The notes under the pieces are model-generated. The model was not told the origin of the DNA and did no database searches. It saw only the letters and a list, made by a program, of their open reading frames with translations. A DNA stretch of 64,000 nt, taken from positions 1,302,001 to 1,366,000 of the forward strand of contig NZ_VFYP01000001.1 in assembly GCF_006443685.1 (NCBI RefSeq). The letters run 5' to 3'. This stretch comes from Rhizobium glycinendophyticum (GTDB taxonomy: Bacteria > Pseudomonadota > Alphaproteobacteria > Rhizobiales > Rhizobiaceae). Made by a program: the position numbers and the translations under genes. This document shows positions 9,126 to 18,025 of this stretch, one piece after another (within the stretch, counting starts at the first letter, position 1; every line of letters begins with the position of its first letter).

Positions 9126-9326
9126 TCAGCCACGACGGCGAAGGACATAGAGACCGGCGAGCCCCGCCAGCGCCAGCAATGCGCCATTGAAGATCCAGGG
9201 GCTCTGGTTGATCATGAAGCTGGAGGCTGGATAGGGAAAGATGCCCGTGCCCTGGGCCACCCAGATCACGCCCATCAGGATGGCGAGCACGGCAATAACT
9301 TTGAGGATACGGCGCAAGGCTGACAT
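9126..9326 (-). CDS. Small two-helix membrane protein, function unknown
   Basis: A 66-residue protein starting MSALRRILKVIAVLAILMGV. Two hydrophobic helices are apparent, at residues about 8-25 and 42-60, linked by a short loop with FPYPASSFM, and the chain ends in the positive tail LRRRG. A CAGGAG ribosome-binding site lies nine bases before the ATG at 9326, which decides this start over a much longer upstream frame. It resembles short conserved inner-membrane proteins of alphaproteobacteria, but no function is recognised. Confidence 0.72.
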   Translation of the reverse strand: MSALRRILKVIAVLAILMGVIWVAQGTGIFPYPASSFMINQSPWIFNGALLALAGLAGLYVLRRRG

Positions 9327-9423
9327 GGTAATGGCTCCTGTTGCGAGGCAGAGCTTAGGCGCAATGCCGACGCGTCGCCAGCGCCCTTTCAGGGCCGCGA
9401 CCTTTGGTGTTCGCGAAACGCTG

Positions 9424-9675
9424 TCAGACTTCGAAATAATGCCGCGACAGGCCCGGGCGCAGGCCTCCGCTATCGGCAGCGTCAGGTTCGGCGACCTGAG
9501 CAAGCAGATGGCCGATGATCATGCCATGTGCATCGATGCGCATCGGCGCCTCTGTCGACCTCGACGGGCCGGGTTGCACAATGTCGCCATTGTCGTCTTC
9601 GTCCACCTGCAGCGACAACACATCGAGCAGGGTCCGGTCCTCATGTCCGGTTTCCATCATGTCGGGATCTCTCAT
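9424..9675 (-). CDS. Small acidic hypothetical protein
   Basis: An 83-residue frame, MRDPDMMETGHEDRTLL to the terminal RHYFEV, with strong third-position GC bias and a GAAGGGAA ribosome-binding site a few bases ahead of the ATG at 9675. The protein is rich in Asp and Glu, has no signal peptide or membrane segment, and ends 97 bases before the small membrane protein downstream on the same strand. No family is recognised. It may be a real small gene, but the evidence is limited to codon use and the ribosome-binding site. Confidence 0.5.
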   Translation of the reverse strand: MRDPDMMETGHEDRTLLDVLSLQVDEDDNGDIVQPGPSRSTEAPMRIDAHGMIIGHLLAQVAEPDAADSGGLRPGLSRHYFEV

Positions 9676-9789
9676 TTCCCTTCAGCACTGGCGACAAGCC
9701 TTACGCGCGAGAGATTGAGAGCCCGTTCATGCGGATAATCGAATTTTAGCGGATTGCGATCAATGGCGGCAACCCGGTTATATCCGAGC

Positions 9790-10575
9790 TCAGTTCGATT
9801 TCGCCGCCCCGCCATCGACGCGCAACATAGTGCCGGTGATGTAGCTCGCCTGTGCCGAGCAGAGAAAGGCGCCGGCGGCGGCGAATTCCTCGACGGTGCC
9901 GAGCCTCTGGGCCGGGATCGACTTGACCGAGGCGGCCCGCACCTCGTCCAGCGATTTGCCCTGACGCTTGGCATTGGCGCCATCCAGTTCGTCGATCCGA
10001 TCGGTGTGTATGCGGCCGGGCAAAAGCATGTTCGCGGTCACACCATAGGAGGCCACCTCCGAAGACAGCGTCTTGTTCCAGCCGACCAGTGCACCGCGCA
10101 GCGTGTTGGAAAGGGCAAGATTGGGGATGGGCTCAAACACGCCGGACGAGGCGACGGTGAGGATGCGGCCAAAACCTTGCGTCTTCATCAGCGGTAGGAA
10201 GGCGTTGGTGAGGGTGATGACGCGCACGACCATGGTCTGGAAGAACATGTCGAGCGTGTCGCCGTCCATCTCTTCGGCTGTGCCCGGGGTGGGGCCGCCG
10301 GTATTGTTGACGAGGATGTCGATGCCGCCAAGGATGTCATGCACCGCGTGGATCATCTGCTCGACGAAATGCCCGTCGGCGAGGTCGGCGACCTCGTAGT
10401 CAGCCTTGCCACCGGCCGCCCTGATCGCCTCGACGTTGTCCTTCAGCTTCTCCTCGCTGCGGCCGCAGATCAAGACGTGCACGCCTTCAGCGGCGAGTGC
10501 CTTCGCAATCCCGAGCCCGAGGCCGCGCGAGGCCGCGAGCACGAGTGCGCGTTTTCCCGAAATGCCGAGATCCAT
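9790..10575 (-). CDS. SDR-family oxidoreductase lacking the canonical YxxxK pair
   Basis: A 261-residue Rossmann protein of short-chain dehydrogenase length. The nucleotide motif AASRGLGLG (residues 14-22), the NNTGG motif at 90-94 and the VASSG strand at 141-145 are all in place, and the C-terminus ASYITGTMLRVDGGA fits the FabG-like classical group. At the point where the catalytic Tyr and Lys are expected the sequence is LSNTLR (155-160), giving Ser156 and Arg160 instead. A subgroup of SDR proteins with this substitution is known, and its catalysis is not the classical one. A GGAAGGA site precedes the ATG at 10575. The physiological substrate is unknown. Confidence 0.88.
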   Translation of the reverse strand: MDLGISGKRALVLAASRGLGLGIAKALAAEGVHVLICGRSEEKLKDNVEAIRAAGGKADYEVADLADGHFVEQMIHAVHDILGGIDILVNNTGGPTPGTAEEMDGDTLDMFFQTMVVRVITLTNAFLPLMKTQGFGRILTVASSGVFEPIPNLALSNTLRGALVGWNKTLSSEVASYGVTANMLLPGRIHTDRIDELDGANAKRQGKSLDEVRAASVKSIPAQRLGTVEEFAAAGAFLCSAQASYITGTMLRVDGGAAKSN

Positions 10576-10680
10576 GGTGATGTCCTTCCCTGATGCGATC
10601 TATTTGCGCCGACCCTAGCAAGGGGGAGGGGGCGGGGGAAGGCGAAAGGCCCGCTTTCCCGTCTCCTTACACCGTCGCCC

Positions 10681-11592
10681 TCAAAGCTCCGCCGGAAAAC
10701 CTGGTGCCCTGAGATCCGTGCCGGTCGCATCCTCCAAAAGCTTCACCACCTGCGACGACCAGGCGTCGCCGCCGTAAGCTGCTCGGGCGCGAATGAAGGT
10801 TTGCATCGCGTGGCCGGCGAGATCGAGCGGCACGCCGAACTCGCGGCCGAAGCCCAGCGCGAAGCCAAGATCCTTGACGGCGAGATCCATGGTGAAATTG
10901 ATGTTGTAGCTGCCGTTGAGGATCACCTGGCCTTCGGTCTCATGCACGAAAGAATTGCCGGAGGAGGCCTTGATGATGTTGAAGGCGTCAGTGAGGTCGA
11001 TGCCGCCTTTCTTGGCCAGCATCAGCGCTTCGCCTGTTGCAATAAGGTGGATGAAGGCGAGCATGTTGGTGATCACCTTGATCACCGCGGCTTTCCCGAG
11101 CGGCCCGGCGCGAAAAATCCGTTTGCCCATGGCCTGGAAGGCCTGAAGATGCATGTCGTAGAGATCCTCGTCGCCGCCGATGATCACGGTGATCTCGCCC
11201 GAGGCGGCCAGATGCACGCCGCCGGTGACGGGCGATTCCAGCATGCGGATTCCGGCGTCGGCGGCGATCTTGCCGAGGCGCAGGACTTCCTGTTCGTCGA
11301 GCGTGCTCATCTCGATCCAGGTGGAGCCGGGCTTCAGTCCCTTGAGGATGCCGCGCTCGCCGGTCAGCACGCGTTCGCTGACTTTCGGAGAGGGCAGGCA
11401 GGTGATGACGGCATCGACGGCTTCGGCCACGGCTTGCGGATCGGCGGCGAAACGCGCACCGGCGGCAACCAGCTCTTCGGCATTCCTGGGATCGAGGTCG
11501 TTGACCACGACGGCGAACCCCGCCCTGACGAGGCTGCCGGCGAGATGGCGGCCGAGATGGCCGAGCCCGATGAAACCATAAGTGAGTGCCAT
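10681..11592 (-). CDS. NAD(P)-dependent beta-hydroxyacid dehydrogenase (3-hydroxyisobutyrate dehydrogenase family)
   Basis: A 303-residue enzyme with the N-terminal dinucleotide fold MALTYGFIGLGHLGRHLAGS (GxGxxG at residues 8-13). The substrate motif ESPVTGGVHLAASGEITVII lies near 118-137, and the catalytic Lys region GKAAVIKVITNML near 165-177. These are the signatures of the family that oxidises 3-hydroxyisobutyrate, tartronate semialdehyde or related 3-hydroxy acids. Which substrate applies cannot be told from sequence. The ATG at 11592 follows AGGGGAACAAGGAC and leads directly into the Rossmann strand, so the longer frame to 11634 was not used. It is followed by the SDR gene on the same strand after about 100 bases. 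Confidence 0.9.
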   Translation of the reverse strand: MALTYGFIGLGHLGRHLAGSLVRAGFAVVVNDLDPRNAEELVAAGARFAADPQAVAEAVDAVITCLPSPKVSERVLTGERGILKGLKPGSTWIEMSTLDEQEVLRLGKIAADAGIRMLESPVTGGVHLAASGEITVIIGGDEDLYDMHLQAFQAMGKRIFRAGPLGKAAVIKVITNMLAFIHLIATGEALMLAKKGGIDLTDAFNIIKASSGNSFVHETEGQVILNGSYNINFTMDLAVKDLGFALGFGREFGVPLDLAGHAMQTFIRARAAYGGDAWSSQVVKLLEDATGTDLRAPGFPAEL

Positions 11593-11747
11593 GTCCTTGT
11601 TCCCCTGCTGGCGTTTTGCCGGAGACTGCGACAAAGCGCAGACAGGTTCAAAGGCAGATTTCGGCCTGCGACGGGATTTGCCGTAGGCGGAACAGGCGGC
11701 CGCGATTTTTTGTCAGGGCGCGGGCATTGGCTGAGGCTCTGCCGGCG

Positions 11748-13142
11748 TCAGAACGGAACCTTGCCGGGGTTGAACAATCCGTCGGGGTCGAGCAGCGCCT
11801 TGATCTGCCGGGACAGCGCCTGTTTCAGCGCCGGCGCATGCGCCTCATAGGCATCGCGCTTTTCCAGTCCCACACCGTGTTCGGCGGAAAAGCTGCCCCC
11901 GCGCGCGGTGACGCCGGCATAGACGGTGCGTTCGACGGCGCGCTTGGTTTCCTTGGGCAGCGGGCCGGGGGCGGCGAGCGCGATATGCAGGTTGCCATCC
12001 GCCACATGGCCGTAGACATAGGCCTCGAACCCGTTGCCGATGCCGCCAAGGCCCTCGATGAGACCTGCCACATAGGCGTCGGCTTCGCCCGGCGGGATCG
12101 AAACGTCGAAGGAGGGGGCGTTGGGATAGCTGGCGAAGTAGAAGCCCGAATCCTCACGCAGGTCCCAGAAGCGGCGTGCCTGTTCGGAGGACTGGGCGAG
12201 GATGCCGCCCTTGAGGTCGGCCCTGTCCCAAAGCTCGGCCAGCGCCTCCTCCAGCGCAAGCCTTGCCTTCTCCTCCGTCTCCGAGGAGATCTCGACCAGC
12301 AGCATTGCGGCGCCATCCTCCAGCCAGTCGAGATCGAAGCCCTTCAAAGCCGCGTGATCGCGAATGTAACGCGGCCACATCATCTCCGCGGCCTCCATCT
12401 GCAAATCGCCCCGCTCACCGAGAGCGGCCGCAACCGACAGCGCCGAGGCGGCATCCGCGACACCGAGAAGAGCCGTCGCCCGATGGGCGCGCAGACGCTC
12501 CAGTTTCATGACGATTTTGGTGACGAAGCCGAAGGCGCCTTCACCGCCGATGAAGAGCTGTTTGAGATCCGGCCCGGCCGAGACCTTCACCACGCGCGTC
12601 ATGTCGGAAAAGACTTCGCCGGACGGCAGAACCACCTCGAGACCGAGGATCTGGTGGCGCATCACGCCATTGCGGAAGGCGAGGATGCCGCCGGCATTGG
12701 TCGAGAGCATGCCGCCGATGGTGGCACTGCCGCGCGAGCCGAGGTCGATGCCGGTGGTGAAGCCGTGGGGCAGGAGTGCCGCCTGCAGCGCTTCGAGCGT
12801 CACCCCGGCTTCGACTTCGACCGTTCCTTCATCCGGCCGGATGGCGAGGATCCGGTCGAGACGTGCCGACGAGAGAACAACCTCGCCGGCCCGGCTGATG
12901 CCGCCGCCGACCAGTCCGCTCAGCCCGCCATGGGGAACGATGGCGACATGGTTCTGTCGACACCAGGCAATCAGCGCCGCTGCCGCTTCGGTGCTGGCCG
13001 GTTGCGCCACGACGCCGGCGCCGAGATTGTCCTCGTGCTCGCCCGGATGCCGTCCCGTCAAAGCCTGGGGACCGAGAATGCGCAGCTCGGCATGCAATGG
13101 GGCGAGCGCGTCGGCGAGGGTGGCGGGGGTAAAGGGGTGCAT
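11748..13142 (-). CDS. FAD-binding oxidoreductase, D-lactate/glycolate dehydrogenase type (GlcD-like)
   Basis: A 464-residue protein of the PCMH/VAO-type FAD family. The N-terminal FAD domain shows QPASTEAAAALIAWCRQ, the pyrophosphate loop VPHGGLSGLVGGG and the block GSATIGGMLSTNAGGILAFR near residues 135-155. The C-terminal substrate cap ends with FSAEHGVGLEK and LDPDGLFNPGKVPF, the standard tail of GlcD and D-lactate dehydrogenases. The enzyme would oxidise a 2-hydroxy acid, passing electrons to a cytochrome or quinone. The ATG at 13142 gives the family-typical length. The longer frame back to 13763 overlaps the divergent ETF-QO gene and is rejected. It diverges from ETF-QO with a 280-base gap. 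Confidence 0.9.
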   Translation of the reverse strand: MHPFTPATLADALAPLHAELRILGPQALTGRHPGEHEDNLGAGVVAQPASTEAAAALIAWCRQNHVAIVPHGGLSGLVGGGISRAGEVVLSSARLDRILAIRPDEGTVEVEAGVTLEALQAALLPHGFTTGIDLGSRGSATIGGMLSTNAGGILAFRNGVMRHQILGLEVVLPSGEVFSDMTRVVKVSAGPDLKQLFIGGEGAFGFVTKIVMKLERLRAHRATALLGVADAASALSVAAALGERGDLQMEAAEMMWPRYIRDHAALKGFDLDWLEDGAAMLLVEISSETEEKARLALEEALAELWDRADLKGGILAQSSEQARRFWDLREDSGFYFASYPNAPSFDVSIPPGEADAYVAGLIEGLGGIGNGFEAYVYGHVADGNLHIALAAPGPLPKETKRAVERTVYAGVTARGGSFSAEHGVGLEKRDAYEAHAPALKQALSRQIKALLDPDGLFNPGKVPF

Positions 13143-13424
13143 GGTCGTGGTATCCGGCAGAAAACGACGGTGTCTTGACCTGCAACCACGCGGCTTGCAA
13201 GGGCGTTTTGTGTCCGAGCCGTCGGGCGCGGGATGTCCCGCCAATTTCGTTGCGACGGTATGGCCGGAAATGTCACGTTGACCCTTACGTTCACGTAAGA
13301 TATTCTCGGTCCTCACACCGCCTTGCCGGAATTTGCGCCTCTGCGCGTCGCGCTTCGGCTCGACAATCCGGTTGGGTTTTGTCAAGGAGGAGGGCGGAAA
13401 GCACCGCCTGGCGAGGAATGACGA

Positions 13425-15086
13425 ATGAGCACCGAGATGGAACTGCCTGAACGCGAAAGCATGGAATTCGACGTCGTGATCGTGGGCGCAGGCCCCGCGG
13501 GTCTGTCGGCGGCGATCCGGCTGAAACAGGTCAATCCGGATCTGACCGTCGTCGTGCTCGAAAAGGGGGCGGAAGTCGGCGCCCATATCCTCTCCGGTGC
13601 CGTCGTCGATCCCGTCGGCATCGACCGGCTGATCCCCGGCTGGCGCGAAGAAGCCGACCATCCCTTCAAGACACCGGTCACCGACGACCAGTTCCTTTTC
13701 CTTGGGCCTGCCGGCTCGGTTCGCCTGCCAAACGCCCTGATGCCGCCGCTGATGAACAATCACGGCAACTACATCGTCTCGCTCGGCAATGTCTGTCGCT
13801 GGCTAGGGGCCCATGCGGAAGCGCTCGGCGTCGAGATCTATCCGGGCTTTGCCGCCTCTGAAGTGCTCTATAACGAAGAGGGCGCGGTGATCGGCGTTGC
13901 TACGGGCGACATGGGCATTGAGAAGAATGGTGAGCCAGGTCCGGCCTATACCCGCGGCATGGCGCTGCTCGGCAAATATGTGCTGATCTCGGAAGGTGTT
14001 CGCGGTTCGCTCGCCAAGCAGTTGATCGCGAAGTTCGATCTCGCCCGCGACAGCGACGTTCAGAAGTTCGGCATCGGCCTCAAGGAACTCTGGCAGGTCA
14101 AGCCCGAGCACCACAAGCCGGGCCTCGTGCAGCACTCCTTCGGCTGGCCGCTCGGCATGAAGACCGGTGGCGGCTCCTTCCTCTACCATCTCGAGGACAA
14201 CATGGTGGCCGTGGGCTTCGTCGTGCACCTGAACTACAAGAACCCCTATCTCTATCCGTTCGAGGAATTCCAGCGCTTCAAGACCCATCCGGCGATCGCC
14301 AGGACCTTCGAGGGCGGCAAGCGTCTCTCCTATGGCGCCCGCGCGATCACCGAGGGCGGCTACCAGTCTGTGCCTAAGCTCTCCTTCCCGGGCGGCGCAC
14401 TGATCGGCTGTTCCGCCGGTCTCGTCAACGTTCCCCGCATCAAGGGCTCTCACAACGCCGTGCTCTCCGGCATGCTGGCGGCCGAGAAGATCGCCGATGC
14501 GATCGCCGCCGGTCGCGCCAATGACGAGCCGATCGAGATCGAGAACGAATGGCGTTCGACTGATATCGGCAAGGACCTGAAGCGCGTTCGCAACGTCAAG
14601 CCGCTTTGGTCGAAGTTCGGCACCGCAATCGGCGTCGCGCTTGGCGGCATCGACATGTGGATCAACCAGATCTTCGGCACCTCGCCCTTCACCCTGAAGC
14701 ACGGCAAGACCGACGCCCAGTCGCTCGAGCCGGCCGCCAAGCACAAGCCGATTGCCTATCCGAAGCCCGACGGTGTTCTGACCTTCGACCGTCTCTCCTC
14801 GGTGTTTCTCTCCAACACCAACCATGAGGAAGACCAGCCGGTCCACCTCAAGGTCCGCGACATGGACCTGCAGAAGCGATCCGAACTCGGCGTTTATGCC
14901 GGTCCGTCCACGCGCTACTGTCCGGCAGGCGTCTATGAATGGGTGGAAAAGGACGGCGAGGAAACCTTCGTCATCAACGCCCAGAACTGCGTCCACTGCA
15001 AGACCTGTGACATCAAGGACCCGAACCAGAATATCACCTGGGTGCCGCCACAAGGCGGCGAAGGGCCGGTCTATCCGAACATGTAA
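13425..15086 (+). CDS. Electron transfer flavoprotein-ubiquinone oxidoreductase (ETF-QO)
   Basis: At 553 residues this is full length for ETF-QO, the membrane-associated enzyme that moves electrons from ETF, fed by acyl-CoA and amino-acid dehydrogenases, to ubiquinone. Visible features are the N-terminal FAD motif VVIVGAGPAGLSAAIRL, the second-strand glutamate LEKGAEVGAHILSG, the quinone-region QHSFGWPLGMKTGGGSF, and the C-terminal 4Fe-4S cysteines in RYCPAGVYEW and QNCVHCKTCDIKDP. A CGAGGA ribosome-binding site precedes the ATG at 13425. The last codons, the stop and about 40 following bases are duplicated in tandem just downstream (see the repeat at 15057). Confidence 0.95.
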   Translation: MSTEMELPERESMEFDVVIVGAGPAGLSAAIRLKQVNPDLTVVVLEKGAEVGAHILSGAVVDPVGIDRLIPGWREEADHPFKTPVTDDQFLFLGPAGSVRLPNALMPPLMNNHGNYIVSLGNVCRWLGAHAEALGVEIYPGFAASEVLYNEEGAVIGVATGDMGIEKNGEPGPAYTRGMALLGKYVLISEGVRGSLAKQLIAKFDLARDSDVQKFGIGLKELWQVKPEHHKPGLVQHSFGWPLGMKTGGGSFLYHLEDNMVAVGFVVHLNYKNPYLYPFEEFQRFKTHPAIARTFEGGKRLSYGARAITEGGYQSVPKLSFPGGALIGCSAGLVNVPRIKGSHNAVLSGMLAAEKIADAIAAGRANDEPIEIENEWRSTDIGKDLKRVRNVKPLWSKFGTAIGVALGGIDMWINQIFGTSPFTLKHGKTDAQSLEPAAKHKPIAYPKPDGVLTFDRLSSVFLSNTNHEEDQPVHLKVRDMDLQKRSELGVYAGPSTRYCPAGVYEWVEKDGEETFVINAQNCVHCKTCDIKDPNQNITWVPPQGGEGPVYPNM

Positions 15087-15226
15087 ATGTTCGAGAGGAC
15101 GGGCCGCACGGACCGCCTCAAAGGTTGACGGCGAAGGGCCGGTCTATCCGAACATGTAGTGTTCGGGAGGTCGGGCCGCCCGGACCGCCGCCAGAGAATG
15201 CCGGCGAAGGACCGGTTTGCCCGAAC
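15057..15226. repeat. 73-bp tandem duplication covering the end of the ETF-QO gene
   Basis: Two nearly identical 73-base units begin at 15057 and 15130, each carrying the codons for GEGPVYPNM, a stop codon, and a GC-rich tract (gggccgc ... ggaccgcc). A third copy starting at 15203 has the same 73-base spacing but is recognisable only for about 24 bases and has lost the stop. The first unit is the true gene end; the second begins one base out of frame because 73 is not a multiple of three. The units differ by few substitutions, so the duplication is not ancient. Confidence 0.9.
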
Positions 15227-15287
15227 CTGGACGTGAAACCGATGTCCAGACCGGACAAATTAGCGTAACCTCTTCGGGGCGGGCCGC

Positions 15288-16088
15288 ATGCGGCTTGTCG
15301 GCAGGGACGTGAAAGGTGCGGTTGGCGTGACGAAAGATCGGTTCGACAGACAGTCGGTGGGCAGAGCGGCAATCCGTCGCCAGAGCCGATGGCAAGGCCT
15401 GTCTCTGGCCGTAGCGGCGGCCGGCTCGCTTTTGGCCGTTTTTTCCGCACAGCCGACCGCCGCAGTCGAGCAATGCCGCCAGGATGCCGGCCCCTCCGTC
15501 GACTGGAGCAACTGCACGAAGCGCATGCTGATGCTCGGCGGAAGCAATCTCGAGGGCGCCAACCTCGCCGATGCCGATTTCAGCGGCACGGACCTCGCCG
15601 GCAGCAGCGTGAAGGGGGCAAACGTCACCAAGGCCAGCCTCGTGCGCACCTCCCTTGCCCAGTCGGATCTGACGGGGGCGGATTTCGACAAGGTGGAAGG
15701 CTATCGCAGCGACTTCACAGCCGTGAAGGCATCCGGCACGAGTTTCGTGGCGGCCGAATTGCAGCGCTCGGATTTCAGCGGTGCCGATCTGCGCAAGGCC
15801 GATTTCACGAAAGCCGAGTTGGGCCGAGCAATCTTTTCCGGGGCCACCCTGGAGGACACCCATTTCGCTATGGCCAACCTCTCGCGGGCCATGTTTCAGA
15901 AAGCGAGTTTCGCCGGTGTGATCGACTTCACCGATGCCTTCTTGTTTTTGACCCGTATCGAGGGCGCGGACCTGTCTCAGGCGAAGGGGCTGAAGCAGGA
16001 GCAGATCGCCCTGTCATGCGGCGACGAGACGACCAGGCTGCCGCAGGGGCTGACGGCACCCCCCAATTGGCCGTGTGCGGACGAATAG
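15288..16088 (+). CDS. Secreted pentapeptide-repeat protein
   Basis: A 266-residue protein with a hydrophobic export-like segment at about residues 36-60 (LSLAVAAAGSLLAVFSAQPT). It is followed from about 80 to 225 by a run of A(D/N)LXX-type pentapeptide repeats (SNLEGANLADADFSGTDLAG and so on), which fold as a right-handed quadrilateral beta-helix. The C-terminal part has two Cys (LSCGDET, NWPCADE) and one near the start of the mature chain (EQCRQD) that could form disulfides in the periplasm. Such proteins have no single function. The start is uncertain; the ATG at 15288 lacks a strong ribosome-binding site, and a later GTG is possible. Confidence 0.8.
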   Translation: MRLVGRDVKGAVGVTKDRFDRQSVGRAAIRRQSRWQGLSLAVAAAGSLLAVFSAQPTAAVEQCRQDAGPSVDWSNCTKRMLMLGGSNLEGANLADADFSGTDLAGSSVKGANVTKASLVRTSLAQSDLTGADFDKVEGYRSDFTAVKASGTSFVAAELQRSDFSGADLRKADFTKAELGRAIFSGATLEDTHFAMANLSRAMFQKASFAGVIDFTDAFLFLTRIEGADLSQAKGLKQEQIALSCGDETTRLPQGLTAPPNWPCADE

Positions 16089-16190
16089 GTTCGACGCGCA
16101 AACGACCTCGTCTCCGCCGCTTTAGATATTCGTTAACCATAAATTCCCTAGGCTCCTCGGTATCGAATCGCATTCCGAGGACCTTCTCTC

Positions 16191-16805
16191 ATGACCATTT
16201 CCCGCCGCGGCCTCCTCCTCGGCCTGCCGCTTTTCCTGGCCGGCTGTCAGTCGATGCCGAACCAGCAGGCCATGTATGGCGATCTGCCGGATGAACCGCA
16301 TCCGCTCAAGAAGGTGCCGATCGAGAAGATCAAGCCGGAGCTGCGCCGCCAGCAGGTGGCCTACGAGACGACCCATCCGGCCGGCACAGTTGTTGTCGAC
16401 ACGCCGGCGCGGCGGCTTTACTACGTGCTGGGCGACGGCCAGGCGATGCGCTACGGCATCGGTGTGGGGCGCAACGGCTATGCGCTGGCCGGCAACGCCT
16501 ATATCGGTCGCAAGGCCGAATGGCCGACCTGGACTCCGACCCCGAACATGCTGCGCCGCGACCCGGAAAAGAACCTGAAATATGCCGGCGGCCTGCCGGG
16601 GGGGCCGAACAACCCGCTCGGCGCGCGTGCCATGTATCTCTACCGGAACGGCAACGACACCATGTTCCGTCTGCACGGGACGAACCAGCCCTGGTCGATC
16701 GGTCAGGCCATGTCGTCCGGCTGCGTCCGCATGATGAACCACGACGTGATCGATCTCTACGAACGCGTGACTGTCGGGACGAAGGTCGTCGTTCTCCAGG
16801 CCTGA
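16191..16805 (+). CDS. L,D-transpeptidase (YkuD domain) lipoprotein
   Basis: A 204-residue protein with a Tat/Sec-like leader (MTISRRGLLLGLPLFLAGC) whose LAGC lipobox places the lipidated Cys at residue 19. The YkuD catalytic domain spans about 60-204 and shows the conserved His in RLHGTNQPWSIG and the catalytic Cys in MSSGCVRM. Such enzymes make 3-3 cross-links in peptidoglycan or attach proteins to it in the periplasm. The protein belongs to the ErfK/YbiS/YcfS/YnhG-type group abundant in rhizobia. Transcription likely starts in the AT-rich stretch at 16120-16170. Confidence 0.92.
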   Translation: MTISRRGLLLGLPLFLAGCQSMPNQQAMYGDLPDEPHPLKKVPIEKIKPELRRQQVAYETTHPAGTVVVDTPARRLYYVLGDGQAMRYGIGVGRNGYALAGNAYIGRKAEWPTWTPTPNMLRRDPEKNLKYAGGLPGGPNNPLGARAMYLYRNGNDTMFRLHGTNQPWSIGQAMSSGCVRMMNHDVIDLYERVTVGTKVVVLQA

Positions 16806-16824
16806 GCCTTTTTCCTCCTTTGCC

Positions 16825-16862
16825 GAACGGCGCTGCTTTAGGGGCGGCGCCGTTCGCGTTTG
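16825..16862 (+). terminator. Probable terminator of the L,D-transpeptidase gene
   Basis: A nine-base stem GAACGGCGC / GCGCCGTTC at 16825-16833 and 16847-16855, with an internal 13-base loop, is followed by a short GCGTTTG tract, starting 20 bases after the stop codon. The T-run is weak. Confidence 0.55.
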
Positions 16863-16921
16863 CGGACCGATGGAAACCGGCACCGACAGCGAGGTTACCT
16901 CGTCGCAGGCGCTGGAAAGGG

Positions 16922-17944
16922 TCAGTCGGAGAAGCCTTCCAGGACCACCTTGCCGCGCATGCGATTGCTCTCGACGAGCGCATGCGCCTTGATCAGGTTG
17001 GCGGCATTGATCGGCCCGATCACGCTGTCGAGCGTGGTGCGGACCCGGCCGGCATCGATCAACTCGGCGACATGGTTCAGGAGCTTGTGCTGCTCGATCA
17101 TGTCTGCGGTTTCGAACATCGGCCGCGAGAACATCATTTCCCAATGCAGCGACACGGCCTTGCCCTTGAAGGCCATGATGTCGAAGCCCTCGGTGAAGTC
17201 GTCGATCAGGCAGATCCGGCCCGCCGGCGCGATCAGTTCGGCGAGATCGACCCGGTGCTGGACGCTATGGGTGACCGAAAAGACGAAAGCCGGTGCGCCG
17301 ATCCCGAGGGCCGCATATTCGCCCGCCAGCGGCTTTGAATGGTCGATGACGTGATCGGCGCCGAGCGACTTGGCCCAGGCGGCGGTTTCCGGCCGGGAGG
17401 CGGTTGCGACCACTGTGAGGTCGGTGAGCTGCTTGACGAGCTGGATGGCGATCGAGCCGACGCCGCCGGCACCACCGGTAATCAGGATGACGGGAGCAGC
17501 CCCCGGAACGGGCATGTCGAGCCGCAGCCTGTGGAACAGCGCCTCATAGGCGGTGATCGCCGTCAGCGGCAAGGCGGCTGCTTCCGCAAACGACAGGCTC
17601 TTCGGCTTGCGCCCGACGATCCGCTCGTCGACCAGATGGTATTCAGCATTGGTACCGGGGCGCCCGATTGCACCGGCGTAATAGACCTCGTCGCCCGGCC
17701 TGAAGAGCGTGACCTCGGAACCGACTGCCTTGACGATGCCGGCGGCATCGTAGCCGAGGATGCGAGCTTCCCCTTCGGCGGGCTTGAAATTGCGACGAAC
17801 CTTCGTGTCGACCGGATTGACCGACACGGCCTTGACCTCGACGAGCAGGTCGCGTCCGCGCGCTTCCGGCACGGGCAGATCGAGATCGACGAGGGCGGTG
17901 GGGGAGGTGAGAGCTTGGGGGCTATGGAAGCCGACGGCGCGCAT
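16922..17944 (-). CDS. MDR-family NADPH:quinone reductase-like / zinc-type alcohol dehydrogenase-like protein
   Basis: A 340-residue medium-chain reductase. The GroES-like N-terminal domain has VEVKAVSVNPVDTKVRRNF, the substrate entrance GYDAAGIVKAVGSEVTLF, and the Rossmann motif ITGGAGGVGSIAIQLVKQL lies near residue 150. The cysteines that bind structural and catalytic zinc in true alcohol dehydrogenases are absent, so an NADPH-dependent quinone or enone reductase is likely. A CAGGAG site ahead of the ATG at 17944 fixes the start. The gene is divergent from the HxlR regulator at 18066, the classic arrangement for a redox- or aldehyde-responsive pair. Confidence 0.9.
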   Translation of the reverse strand: MRAVGFHSPQALTSPTALVDLDLPVPEARGRDLLVEVKAVSVNPVDTKVRRNFKPAEGEARILGYDAAGIVKAVGSEVTLFRPGDEVYYAGAIGRPGTNAEYHLVDERIVGRKPKSLSFAEAAALPLTAITAYEALFHRLRLDMPVPGAAPVILITGGAGGVGSIAIQLVKQLTDLTVVATASRPETAAWAKSLGADHVIDHSKPLAGEYAALGIGAPAFVFSVTHSVQHRVDLAELIAPAGRICLIDDFTEGFDIMAFKGKAVSLHWEMMFSRPMFETADMIEQHKLLNHVAELIDAGRVRTTLDSVIGPINAANLIKAHALVESNRMRGKVVLEGFSD

Positions 17945-18025
17945 GGGGATCTCCTGTAAAGTTTGCACGCCCCCCATTAAGGCGATAAGATCACAAGCCG
18001 CAAGAATGCACATTTTCTGTTTGTA

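Noticed and set aside
13143..13763. Upstream extension of the FAD oxidoreductase frame, to 671 residues
   Set aside because: The added 207 residues overlap the start of the ETF-QO gene and have no domain. The family N-terminus starts at 13142.
15124..15159. A second coding copy of the ETF-QO tail as a separate gene
   Set aside because: The duplicated 73-base unit is shifted by one base and has no start codon or ribosome-binding site of its own. It is a duplication remnant.
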